Notes under the pieces: model-generated
Database searches by the model: none
The model's input: the letters and a program-made list of their open reading frames with translations, nothing else
What the model was told of the DNA's origin: nothing
In this document: positions 6,783 through 14,348 of the stretch, piece after piece
Layout: every line of letters starts with the position of its first letter
Numbering within the stretch: position 1 is the stretch's first letter
NCBI GenBank assembly: GCA_903916135.1
Contig: CAIWVT010000374.1
Span: 1-18,396, forward strand
Origin: an uncultured bacterium
GTDB taxonomy: Bacteria > Bacteroidota > Bacteroidia > Bacteroidales > CAIWKO01
Reading direction: 5' to 3'
DNA: 18,396 bases
Program-made: the position numbers and the translations under genes

Positions 6783-9700
6783 ATGAAAAAAATAGGTAAC
6801 CGATGTAATTACATTATCGAAAACTGCATCAACAGAAAGGGCACACGACACTTACTGTTATCAATATTATTCCTCTCTCTCTTTGTTCTAAATACAAAAG
6901 CTTTTGCGCAATCAACCAATTGGAGTGCGAGCGCCGAGCCTCAGAAAGTATTTATTGAAAACAAGGGACAATTTCATATCCATAATTCAGATGAAAAGGT
7001 TTTGTTTGCGTTTGATGGCGGAGCCAATTGTATTTATTTTACGAAAAAAGGTGTTTCGTATAGTTATCTGAAACGTTGGGCAAAAGAAAAGGATAAGGAA
7101 GAATTAGAACGCGAGGAAAAATTCTCTTCTCCTGAAGAATATAAGGAAAAAGAAGCCGAAGAACGTCGTATGGAATATGAAAGCGATGCTATCATGATGA
7201 CTTGGGAAGGTGCAAACCCGAATGTTGAAATAGCAGCCTTTGATGTAACTTCCGACTACCATAGTTATTCGTATAAGGATAAAGATGGCTCAGAAAAGAA
7301 CATCAACTATATAAAAGCTTATAAAAAGATAGTTTATAAAAACCTCTATCCCAATATAGATGTGGAATACGTTTTTCATCCTTTAGATGGAATAAAATAT
7401 TCTTTAATACTTCATCCCGGGGCAGATATATCGCAAGTAAAGATGCGGTATTCAGATATGCCAAGAATTACGGCTGAAGGAGATGTGCATATCAAAACAA
7501 AATTTGGAGATATTATTGACCACGCGCCCACTACTTTTTATTCTGATGATACATTTAATAAAATTGCTTCCCATTTTGTTAGAAATGCCAACACCATTGC
7601 TTTCAGTTTGGATACGTATGACCACACAAAAAGTGTTACGATTGACCCTTGGACACAAGGTCCCACACTGCCCGCCTCAAACGGTGTTTGGGAATGTGAA
7701 ATTGATGGTGCCGGCAACGTGTATATAATAGGCGGCGAAATGCCTATGAAACTTCTGAAGTACAATTCCACAGGCGTAATACAATGGACGTATAACACAC
7801 CTTATGACACCGCAAACTATTGGCTTGGAACCTTTGCAACAGACATGGCTGGGAATAGTTATGTCACTTCGGGTTCTATTGCAGGAATGAAAAAGGTGAA
7901 TGCTGCAGGTGCTGTAGTTTGGACATGGAATGCACCTTTGCTTAGCGTAGATGAATATTGGAATATTGCTTTTAATTGTGATCAAACCAAGCTTATTGTA
8001 GGTGGAACTTCCGGCACAATGTTGAGCATTCATGGTGCTATTTTCTATATTAATACCGCTAATGGAGCTGTTCTCAGTAATCAAACGGTTGCGTTGGGCA
8101 GTATGTTTGGCATTCCACCTTCCATTCAAGAAGTGAGGTCAATCACAGCGTGTCGAAATGCGAGATATTATTATCTTACGCTTGACACATTAGGTGCTAT
8201 TGATGATGATTTTTCACAATGCGGATCAACTTCTCCTATTATTTTCAAGATGGATCATGGTTTGCATTTTAGTTATAAAAGTGAAGATTACAAACCGAAC
8301 AATGGAAATTCAGGAATGATGTGCATAAGAGCCAATAGATATTTCGTCTATACGCAAAATGGCGCCACACTTCAAAAACGTTCATTGCTTGACGGATCTG
8401 TAATTGCAAGTGTAGCAATTCCCGGTGGTATAAACACAACTTCTTTATTTGGTCAACATCAAGCAGGAAATGCAGGTATTGATATTGACTCCTGTGGCAA
8501 TGTGTATGTTGGTTCCGCAACTGGAGTATATAAATTTGATGCGAATCTGGTTCCTATATCAAATGTTGCAACGCCATACAGAGTTTTTGATGTGGCAGTA
8601 AGCACGAATGGTGATGTGGTTTTCTGCGGAGCTACAGGTACATCTGCTACAGCTACCAACAGAAATGGCAAAATTCAATCAGCAAATATGTCGGCATGTC
8701 CACCCATGACCTTGTTCTGTTGCGACGTAACAGTTTGCCCCGTTAATCCAATATGCGACTCAATGCCGGCATTCAATTTAATCGTTTCCCAAGCAGGAGG
8801 TGTATTTAGTGGGCAGGGTATCATTGATGCTTCATTAGGCACATTTGATCCAATGACTGCCGGTCCCGGAACACATACTATTAGTTATACATTGTCCTGC
8901 GGAACCGGTACCATCGTTATTGATGTTGTGAATTGTGGTGCACCTTGCCCAACACTAACGTTCAACAACACCTCAACGCCTGCATGTATAGGATCCTTGT
9001 CTGGCTCAGTTACAGTGGAAGCAACCAACGGTTCCTCGCCCTACGTATATATCTTGCAGGATAGTACTGGAGCGACCATAGCCACTTATGTCAATATGGT
9101 TGGAAGTCAACCCATTTATGGTCTTGCCCCGGGACAGTATGTTGTGGTTGTTATGGATGCTAATAATTGCGTTGGCACCGACACCATCACAGTAGGTATA
9201 ACATCCAACCTGACGCCAACCATCACGGGACCAAGTACAATTTGTGCAGGAACTACTGCAACGCTTGATGCTGGAGTATATGCCACGTATTTGTGGTCCA
9301 CTAGTGATGTTACTCAAACACTCCTAATTACCGCTGCCGGAACTTATTTTGTTACCGTAACAGATGCAGGAGGGTGCACAGGTACAGATTCTATTACAGT
9401 TACTCTAGGAAATAGTCTAAGTCCTGTTATTACAGGACAACTTAATATTTGCCCGGGAACAACCACAACGCTAAATGCCGGAAATGGATACGCAAATTAT
9501 CTTTGGTCGAACAGTGCAAATACACAAACCATTACGGTTAATACCAGTGGAACCTATTCTGTTACTGTTTCCAATGTTGGAGGTTGCAGTGGTTCGGCTG
9601 CCGTTACGGTTGTTGTCTATCAAACCCTTCCTATTTCTGTTACTGCGCAACCCCAAACCGTATGTCCTGGCAACCCGGTGACATTAGCTGTAACGGGGGG

Positions 9701-10601
9701 GCAATCTTATGTGTGGAATACAGTTCCTCCAAGCACAGATTCTGTTTTTATAGTAAATCCAACGGTAAATACCACCTATATGGTAACAGCAACCTACAAT
9801 GGATGCACAGGCACCGCCCAAGTTACCGTTAATGTTGATTCCTATCTCAGCGTAAGCACTTCATCAACCAATGCAAGTTGCGCAAGCAATGACGGAACCG
9901 CTACCGCGAATGCTTCCGGTCCCGGTTACACCTATGTTTGGAATACCGTTCCGCCACAATATACGCAAACCGCAACAGGACTGGCGGATGGCAACTACAG
10001 TGTAACGGTCACATTAAACGGCTGCTCCGGCGTGTCAACCGCTATTGTTGTTAGAGATGCCGGACCATTAGCAGCATTCTTTGCACAACCCGACCAAATG
10101 ACCATAGGCGATGGACCGATATTTTTCTTCGACCAATCTGTTGGTACTATCACACAATGGAATTGGACTTATGGAGATAATTCATCCGGAACGGGCAATC
10201 ATACCAGTCATATTTATGCTGATACGGGTTCCTATTTAGTTATTCTTATTGTTACAGATGCAGGCGGATGTCTTGATACGGCTCAAGGCTATATCAACAT
10301 TAATCCATACTTTGCGTTGTGGATACCCAATTGTTTCACTCCGAACAATGATGAGAAAAATCCGGTCTTCAAACCTATTGGGGTAGGCATAGATTCGAAG
10401 AGCTACTTTATGACCGTTTACGACCGCTGGGGGCGTGAAATGTTTTACACCACTGATATTAACGAAGGATGGAACGGTACGCTTTCTAATAAGTATGATT
10501 ATTCTAAAGCGGTCCAAGGCGTTTATGTGTATCTGGTTCGGGTAACCGATGTCAATGGTAGGAAACATATATATAAAGGTATAGTTACATTAGTCCAATA
10601 G
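6783..10601 (+). CDS. Large T9SS-exported surface protein, tandem paralogue 2 with extra Ig-like domains
   Basis: This 1272-residue protein is a clear paralogue of its upstream neighbour over residues 1 to about 640: the same signal peptide layout (ending near AFAQ, 40-43), the KVFIENKGQF start, the KEKEAEERRMEYESD segment and the propeller-like region. The C-terminal half differs. It has a GGVFSGQGI module (about 670-715), an SprB-like repeat (about 725-804), three Ig-like domains (about 806-875, 876-945, 948-1018; the first two are close copies), an SprB-like segment (about 1021-1090), a PKD-like domain (about 1095-1175) and a type B sorting domain (about 1180-1272, with CFTPNNDEKNPVF, YDRWGREMF, IYKGIVTLVQ). 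It probably shares a transcript with the first gene, as no terminator separates them and one follows this gene. The pair probably arose by tandem duplication followed by gain or loss of Ig modules. The ligand is unknown. Confidence 0.88.
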   Translation: MKKIGNRCNYIIENCINRKGTRHLLLSILFLSLFVLNTKAFAQSTNWSASAEPQKVFIENKGQFHIHNSDEKVLFAFDGGANCIYFTKKGVSYSYLKRWAKEKDKEELEREEKFSSPEEYKEKEAEERRMEYESDAIMMTWEGANPNVEIAAFDVTSDYHSYSYKDKDGSEKNINYIKAYKKIVYKNLYPNIDVEYVFHPLDGIKYSLILHPGADISQVKMRYSDMPRITAEGDVHIKTKFGDIIDHAPTTFYSDDTFNKIASHFVRNANTIAFSLDTYDHTKSVTIDPWTQGPTLPASNGVWECEIDGAGNVYIIGGEMPMKLLKYNSTGVIQWTYNTPYDTANYWLGTFATDMAGNSYVTSGSIAGMKKVNAAGAVVWTWNAPLLSVDEYWNIAFNCDQTKLIVGGTSGTMLSIHGAIFYINTANGAVLSNQTVALGSMFGIPPSIQEVRSITACRNARYYYLTLDTLGAIDDDFSQCGSTSPIIFKMDHGLHFSYKSEDYKPNNGNSGMMCIRANRYFVYTQNGATLQKRSLLDGSVIASVAIPGGINTTSLFGQHQAGNAGIDIDSCGNVYVGSATGVYKFDANLVPISNVATPYRVFDVAVSTNGDVVFCGATGTSATATNRNGKIQSANMSACPPMTLFCCDVTVCPVNPICDSMPAFNLIVSQAGGVFSGQGIIDASLGTFDPMTAGPGTHTISYTLSCGTGTIVIDVVNCGAPCPTLTFNNTSTPACIGSLSGSVTVEATNGSSPYVYILQDSTGATIATYVNMVGSQPIYGLAPGQYVVVVMDANNCVGTDTITVGITSNLTPTITGPSTICAGTTATLDAGVYATYLWSTSDVTQTLLITAAGTYFVTVTDAGGCTGTDSITVTLGNSLSPVITGQLNICPGTTTTLNAGNGYANYLWSNSANTQTITVNTSGTYSVTVSNVGGCSGSAAVTVVVYQTLPISVTAQPQTVCPGNPVTLAVTGGQSYVWNTVPPSTDSVFIVNPTVNTTYMVTATYNGCTGTAQVTVNVDSYLSVSTSSTNASCASNDGTATANASGPGYTYVWNTVPPQYTQTATGLADGNYSVTVTLNGCSGVSTAIVVRDAGPLAAFFAQPDQMTIGDGPIFFFDQSVGTITQWNWTYGDNSSGTGNHTSHIYADTGSYLVILIVTDAGGCLDTAQGYININPYFALWIPNCFTPNNDEKNPVFKPIGVGIDSKSYFMTVYDRWGREMFYTTDINEGWNGTLSNKYDYSKAVQGVYVYLVRVTDVNGRKHIYKGIVTLVQ

Positions 10602-10652
10602 AATCGTAGAGGTTTTTATACCCACTCCTTTCCATTTTTATGTAATGCAGAG

Positions 10653-10700
10653 CTGCACACAGCTACTTGACATATCAAGTGGGTGTGTGCAGTTTTTTTT
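10653..10700 (+). terminator. Strong intrinsic terminator after the T9SS pair
   Basis: A 9-bp stem CTGCACACA/TGTGTGCAG (10653-10661 with 10684-10692) encloses a short interruption and a second stem ACTTGA/TCAAGT (10665-10670 with 10675-10680) with a CATA loop. A run of eight T follows directly at 10693-10700. It ends transcription 50-100 nt after the second T9SS gene. Confidence 0.85.
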
Positions 10701-10750
10701 AATGTGATTTCAACATGTTTTATTCTGATTTCACACGGGGAAATTTGTTC

Positions 10751-10784
10751 TTTGTATTTTTTTTTGAAAGTTTTGTAACTTTTG
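10751..10784 (+). promoter_or_regulatory. Possible promoter of the TonB-C-like gene
   Basis: TTTG at 10751-10754 and TAACTTTTG at 10776-10784 resemble the Bacteroidota -33 and -7 boxes with 21 nt between them, but the -7 box has one extra base (TAnnnTTTG). It lies about 67 nt upstream of the ATG at 10852. Confidence 0.3.
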
Positions 10785-10851
10785 TAAAGTAACCGGCGTC
10801 TGATTGAAAAACAAACAAAAAAACATTATTAATTTAAAAACTTTAAAAAAA

Positions 10852-11208
10852 ATGAAAACTTCAAAATTTATGAAATCAATTATCGCAGTAGTAGTATTGA
10901 TTTTTGTTGCCGAACTAAGTTTCGCAGGAATTAGCAACCCAAAAGAAACAAATGACTTAAAAACAGTCATGAAAACACATGTCGTTTATCCGGAATTTGC
11001 CAAGGAAAACAATTTAACAGGCTTTGTGATTGTGGCTTTCGATGTTGACGCCGATGGCGGGATCACTGTGAAAGAAATTAACGCAAACTCTTTGTATTTT
11101 CAACAATATATTGAAAATAAACTGAAAGAGCTTGTGTTAGAAAACCCACAAGCCTACTTGGGCACAACCCAATATTATCGCTTCGATTTTCAGTTGCTCA
11201 ACGATTAA
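10852..11208 (+). CDS. Small exported protein with a TonB C-terminal-like domain
   Basis: From the ATG at 10852 the gene encodes 118 residues; an upstream in-frame TTG at 10804 would only add a Lys/Asn-rich tail and is not preferred. The first 25 or so residues are a signal peptide (basic start, core IIAVVVLIFVAEL, cleavage near SFAG). The rest, with YPEFAKENNLTGFVIVAFDVDADGGI and a terminal QYYRFDFQLL strand, resembles the C-terminal domain of TonB (PF03544-type), which contacts outer-membrane receptors. Full TonB proteins keep an uncleaved N-terminal membrane anchor and a long Pro-rich linker; both are missing, so this is a free periplasmic or secreted TonB-C-like domain and cannot by itself carry energy from ExbB/ExbD. 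It has its own terminator at 11271. Confidence 0.75.
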   Translation: MKTSKFMKSIIAVVVLIFVAELSFAGISNPKETNDLKTVMKTHVVYPEFAKENNLTGFVIVAFDVDADGGITVKEINANSLYFQQYIENKLKELVLENPQAYLGTTQYYRFDFQLLND

Positions 11209-11270
11209 ACAGTAAAAATAATCTTCAGACTTCTCAAAGCAAATTTCATACGATTGCTTATTTGGTTGCA

Positions 11271-11304
11271 AAAAGCTCCGCCCAAAAGCGGGGCTTTTGT
11301 TTTT
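11271..11304 (+). terminator. Intrinsic terminator after the TonB-C-like gene
   Basis: An 11-bp stem pairs 11271-11281 (AAAAGCTCCGC) with 11288-11298 (GCGGGGCTTTT), with one T-G wobble and a 6-nt loop, followed by GTTTTT. The stem ends in A/T tracts on both sides, so it may also work on the opposite strand. Confidence 0.8.
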
Positions 11305-11331
11305 ATATAGGGCAGAAATCGCAAAAATGTC

Positions 11332-11339
11332 TAATTTTG
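11332..11339 (+). promoter_or_regulatory. Candidate -7 promoter element for the lipoprotein gene
   Basis: TAATTTTG matches TAnnTTTG exactly and sits 16 nt before the ATG at 11356, between the upstream terminator and the gene. No -33 TTG is seen at the right spacing. Confidence 0.4.
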
Positions 11340-11355
11340 CTTTTAAAATCATTTT

Positions 11356-11985
11356 ATGAAAAAACTTATAGCACTTTTGTGCATCGCGTTTTTGTTGCAA
11401 TCGTGCATCGAAATCAAAGAAACCATAACTCTCAATGCCAATGGTAGCGGTAACATTGCCTTGCTAATAGATTTGGGAAAAATTGGCAAGGCAATCAATC
11501 AGCAAAGCAACGTCACATTTCTCGACCAAATTAAAAAAGTTCCACTTGAAGCCAAAAATTTGTTGAAGTCGAGCAAAGGAATCAGTAATCTGCAAACAAT
11601 AGCGGACGATGAGGAAGGAGTTTATGCCATTAGTTTTGATTTTAAAAACACAAAATCGTTGAACAATGCCATCTATAGCCTTTTCAATCAGAAAAAACTT
11701 GCGGTGATGCCCAATTTTATCAAAGTGTCGAAACATAAACTCACACGTATGAATTTTGCTCCGTTGATAAAGAAATATGTAGCGAAAGATAAAGGCAATA
11801 TGGTGAGCGATATGTTTTATCAGTATGTAAATTTTGAATCTACCTATAATTTCCCGACGGCAGTGAAGAAAGTAAGCAATAGCAAGGCAAAACTTGAGAA
11901 CGACAACAAAACCGTCCATCTGAAATACACCCTGCACGATTTGTTGACCACTGATTTTGATTATGGAATAAGTGTGAAATACTAA
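11356..11985 (+). CDS. Hypothetical lipoprotein
   Basis: This is a 209-residue protein with a lipoprotein signal peptide: MKKLIALLCIAFLLQSC, with Cys17 as the predicted lipidated residue in an L-Q-S-C lipobox. After the Cys the chain starts with IEIKETITLNANGSG, a beta-rich segment, then mixed alpha/beta sequence with several Lys-rich stretches and no Cys. No known domain is recognised with confidence. The opening strand followed by an N-G-S-G turn recalls small LppM-like lipoproteins, but this is a weak resemblance. The gene seems to be a single unit, with a terminator before it and a long gene-free region after it. Confidence 0.75.
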   Translation: MKKLIALLCIAFLLQSCIEIKETITLNANGSGNIALLIDLGKIGKAINQQSNVTFLDQIKKVPLEAKNLLKSSKGISNLQTIADDEEGVYAISFDFKNTKSLNNAIYSLFNQKKLAVMPNFIKVSKHKLTRMNFAPLIKKYVAKDKGNMVSDMFYQYVNFESTYNFPTAVKKVSNSKAKLENDNKTVHLKYTLHDLLTTDFDYGISVKY

Positions 11986-12322
11986 AGAAAATAAACTTTA
12001 TTTTATTTTTTCTAAGCAATCAACATATTTATATTGAGATGATTCATTTTTGAAGATGTTAGCAGGAAGTTGAAAGTTTATTTTTTAGAATATCAAAAAA
12101 AAACAAACGATAGAATGCTATCATTTAATATGAAGCTTTGGTAAAGGACTTCGGTTTAAATACAAAAAACAGAGGTCCCAAGATCACAAAAACGTATTGT
12201 TCAAGTATGCAACTTCGCACTTAATTTCTGCACCACAAAATAAAAACATGTGTGAGTTAAGCCTGTTTTTCATTGGTCTATGAACTCCATTTTCAATTAT
12301 GTTAAATGAATTATATCAACGT

Positions 12323-12700
12323 TTAACAAATGAAGTACTCGCTTGATGTAACGAAGTATTCGCGTTAACAAATGAAGCACTCCGTTTAACAAATGAAGTA
12401 CTCACTTGATGTACCGAAGTACTGACCTTAACAAATGAAGTGCTCAGTTTAACAAATGAAGTACTCGTTTGATGTAGCGAAGTACTGGCGTTAACAAATG
12501 AAGTATTCGGTTGATGTAGCGAAGTGCTCGCTTGATGTAGCGAAGTGCTCGCTTGATGTACCGTAGTACTCGCTTGATGTACCGTAGTACTCGCTTGATG
12601 TACCGTAGTACTCGCTTGATGTAGCGAAGTACACGGTTGATGTAATGAAGGGGTCACTTGAGCAAACGCAATACTTCGTTAAACCAACGAATTACGCGTT
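12323..12700. repeat. 21-bp tandem repeat array (16 clear and 2 degenerate units) with 63-bp higher-order structure
   Basis: Units are contiguous, exactly 21 bp long and have no spacers. Two unit types share a GAAGTACTC-like core: type A starts TTAACAAAT and type B starts TGATGTANC. The order is A-B-A three times (units 1-9, 12323-12511), then seven B units (12512-12658), then two degenerate units (to 12700). Units 10-11 are identical, as are units 12-14, which suggests recent local expansion. The core is close to the palindrome CGAAGTACTTCG. On the minus strand 12316-12657 is open (GTG start, 113 aa) as heptapeptides of the types STSLHQA and STSFVK-N/R, but I see no start signal or context that makes it a likely gene. 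Confidence 0.9.
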
Positions 12701-12722
12701 TTAACTTTATTCGCAATGCGAA
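12675..12722. repeat. Two short hairpins at the right edge of the 21-bp array
   Basis: TTCGTT-AAACC-AACGAA (12675-12691) and TTCGC-AAT-GCGAA (12710-12722) are perfect small dyads where the array decays into unique sequence. They have no T-tract, so neither looks like a terminator. Confidence 0.45.
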
Positions 12723-12752
12723 TACGCTGATCTTCTGAACATGGATTGATCT

Positions 12753-12806
12753 TGGATGAGTCTGGAACCACAATAGATGACTCTGGATGATTCTGGAACA
12801 ACAATA
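12753..12806 (+). repeat. 23-bp direct repeat, two copies
   Basis: TGGATGAGTCTGGAACCACA plus ATA (12753-12775) recurs at 12784-12806 with two mismatches, 31 bp apart. A related GGATTGATCTTGGATG segment lies just before. The purpose is unknown. Confidence 0.55.
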
Positions 12807-12950
12807 AATAAAAATACATACTTTTAGCCAATTCAAAAATTAGTACATAATTTTTAAATCAAACTACAATTCAAGCCAAAAATTAATTCATTATAAATAC
12901 AACAATATTAGTACAATATAATTCAAGATAAAAATAAAATAAAATAAAAC

Positions 12951-12981
12951 TTGCGTAGCAACGCGATTATGACTATATTTG
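12951..12981 (+). promoter_or_regulatory. Bacteroidota-type promoter (TTG-N20-TATATTTG) of the cysteine peptidase gene
   Basis: TTG at 12951-12953 and an exact -7 box TATATTTG at 12974-12981 are separated by 20 nt, within the 17-23 nt usual for the primary sigma factor of Bacteroidota. It is the only two-box promoter match found. It predicts a start near 12988 and therefore a 5' leader of about 210 nt before the ATG at 13199. Confidence 0.6.
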
Positions 12982-13023
12982 TACCCGCATTTGAAATAAG
13001 CTTTATATACAATTCCAAAATAA

Positions 13024-13080
13024 ATGAAACCGATTTACGTTTTAGGATTTGTTGTTACTGTTTTATTTCGAATTCGATAA
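13024..13080 (+). CDS. Possible 18-residue leader peptide upstream of the cysteine peptidase gene
   Basis: A short frame runs from an ATG to TAA inside the predicted leader and encodes MKPIYVLGFVVTVLFRIR, a hydrophobic peptide with basic ends. There is no clear ribosome-binding site, and a frame of this length can occur by chance. It is listed because of its place between the promoter and the hairpins of the leader. Confidence 0.25.
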   Translation: MKPIYVLGFVVTVLFRIR

Positions 13081-13118
13081 TTAATTAGATTGAAGTTTTT
13101 ATTAAAAATTAAAAAGAT

Positions 13119-13190
13119 AAAGCAAAGGCTTTTTAAGTTGGTAGAAGTCTTGCTTTAATTAAAATTACCAACTATAATTAAAAAAAGGAG
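13119..13190 (+). promoter_or_regulatory. Structured leader segment and strong Shine-Dalgarno of the cysteine peptidase gene
   Basis: Two alternative pairings are visible. AAAGC (13119-13123) can pair with GCTTT (13128-13132), followed by Ts, or AAAGCAA (13119-13125) can pair with TTGCTTT (13150-13156). A separate 8-bp stem AGTTGGTA/TACCAACT joins 13136-13143 with 13166-13173. Downstream, AGGAG at 13186-13190 is an ideal Shine-Dalgarno site 8 nt before the ATG, which is unusual here because the other genes lack one. Confidence 0.4.
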
Positions 13191-13198
13191 AAAAAATA

Positions 13199-14077
13199 AT
13201 GAGCGAAAAAAACCAAAAACTTGCAATGGGATGGTTGCCTGACTATCCAGATTTTAGAGACTACACGAGCGAACACAAAGAAACGAAAGCCATGCTTGAA
13301 AAAGTTGGAGTTGCGAAGCCTATTCCATTAGGACTTGCGCCCAAAGTAGATTTAAAGACATGGTGTTCCCCAGTTGAAAACCAAGGTCCAATTGGTTCAT
13401 GCACAACACATGCCGTTGTCGGACTGGTAGAGTATTTTGAAAGAAAAGCGTTTGGGAAACATATTGATGCTTCCAGACTTTTTCTGTACAAAACTACCCG
13501 TAATTTATTAAATTGGACAGGTGATACGGGTGCATTTCTTCGTACAACAATGGGTGCTTTGACTCTATTTGGCGTGCCACCAGAAGAATACTGGAAATAT
13601 GATCCAGCAAATTTTGACGTTGAGCCAAGTGCGTTTTTATATGCTTATGCTCAAAGTTTCCAAGCAATTAGTTATTATCGTTTGGATCCTCCTGGTACAA
13701 CACCTGTTGCATTATTGAATCAAATCAAGACCTATCTTGCTGGGGGTTTACCTTCAGGGTTTGGGTTCACCGTATATGATTCCATTTCTCAGGCACAAAC
13801 AACTGGTAAAATTCCATTTCCAACCGCTGGTGAAAAAATAGTTGGCGGACATGCTATTATGGCAGTTGGCTATGATGACACTATGAAGATTAAAAATACC
13901 AGCGTAGGAGCTGTTGAAACTACAGGAGCCTTTCTTATCAGGAATTCATGGGGACAAGAATGGGGAGCTGCTGGTTATGGTTGGTTGCCGTATGAATATG
14001 TGTTAAAAGGATTAGCTGCTGATTGGTGGTCTTTGTTGAAAGGCGAATGGATTGATACAGGAGCATTCAGAGCTTAA
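13199..14077 (+). CDS. Papain-family (C1) cysteine peptidase without signal peptide
   Basis: This is a 292-residue protein of the C1 papain-like group. The catalytic set is complete: the oxyanion Gln62 and Cys68 in ENQGPIGSCTTHAV, His218 in GGHAIMAVGYDD, and Asn249 in IRNSWGQEWG. The N-terminal WLPDYPDFRDY segment is typical of bacterial C1 peptidases that begin with a D-x-R-D motif. There is no signal peptide, lipobox, long prodomain or sorting domain, so the enzyme is predicted to be cytoplasmic or released by another route. The start is fixed by the AGGAG site 8 nt upstream. The gene stands alone between its promoter at 12951 and a terminator at 14133. The substrate cannot be told. The strong Shine-Dalgarno differs from the neighbours and could hint at transfer, but this is weak evidence. 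Confidence 0.88.
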   Translation: MSEKNQKLAMGWLPDYPDFRDYTSEHKETKAMLEKVGVAKPIPLGLAPKVDLKTWCSPVENQGPIGSCTTHAVVGLVEYFERKAFGKHIDASRLFLYKTTRNLLNWTGDTGAFLRTTMGALTLFGVPPEEYWKYDPANFDVEPSAFLYAYAQSFQAISYYRLDPPGTTPVALLNQIKTYLAGGLPSGFGFTVYDSISQAQTTGKIPFPTAGEKIVGGHAIMAVGYDDTMKIKNTSVGAVETTGAFLIRNSWGQEWGAAGYGWLPYEYVLKGLAADWWSLLKGEWIDTGAFRA

Positions 14078-14132
14078 TCATTACAGTTATTTGGTGTCTA
14101 AAAACTAACCCAATATAAGTATATGTAAAAAG

Positions 14133-14167
14133 ACTCCGTCAGATAATAACTGGCGGAGTTTTTTTTG
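14133..14167 (+). terminator. Intrinsic terminator after the cysteine peptidase gene
   Basis: A 10-bp stem ACTCCGTCAG/CTGGCGGAGT (14133-14142 with 14150-14159, one T-G wobble) with a 7-nt loop is followed by a run of T at 14159-14166. It separates the peptidase gene from pheT. Confidence 0.88.
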
Positions 14168-14322
14168 TTTAAACTCATATACTGCATTTAGATGTTCTCA
14201 TGCCAATCTTCTTTGAAAGATTTGGTAAATATTGAACAAAACAATTATTGAAGGAATCAAATAAACTTCAAATATTTCATCATTTTAAATGGACGGATGT
14301 ACCATATCTCGATAGCATTGCT

Positions 14323-14330
14323 TATTTTTG
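14323..14330 (+). promoter_or_regulatory. Candidate -7 promoter element for pheT
   Basis: TATTTTTG fits TAnnTTTG and lies 18 nt before the ATG at 14349, which predicts a short leader. There is no TTG at the expected distance upstream. Confidence 0.4.
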
Positions 14331-14348
14331 CAAAAAATAAAAAAAACA

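Larger units (their letters stand above)
11986..13198. other. 1.2-kb gene-free region with satellite array and peptidase-gene leader
   Basis: No conventional gene is supported here. 11986-12300 is AT-rich and shows no clear element. 12323-12700 is the 21-bp tandem array. 12753-12806 has a 23-bp direct repeat. 12951-13198 is the promoter and leader of the cysteine peptidase gene. Confidence 0.7.

Noticed and set aside
7677..8129. 150-aa minus-strand open frame inside the second T9SS gene
   Set aside because: It is a shadow of the strongly supported + strand gene, with unusual composition and no known motif.
11464..11937. 157-aa minus-strand open frame opposite the lipoprotein gene
   Set aside because: It is antisense to a gene with a clear lipoprotein signal, has no domain and ends in an implausible aromatic-rich composition.
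11988..12012. AT-only hairpin after the lipoprotein gene as a terminator
   Set aside because: AAAATA/TATTTT pairing has no G-C pairs and is expected by chance in such AT-rich sequence.
12323..12658. CRISPR-like regular repeats
   Set aside because: The units are directly contiguous 21-mers with no spacers between them, and no cas genes are present.
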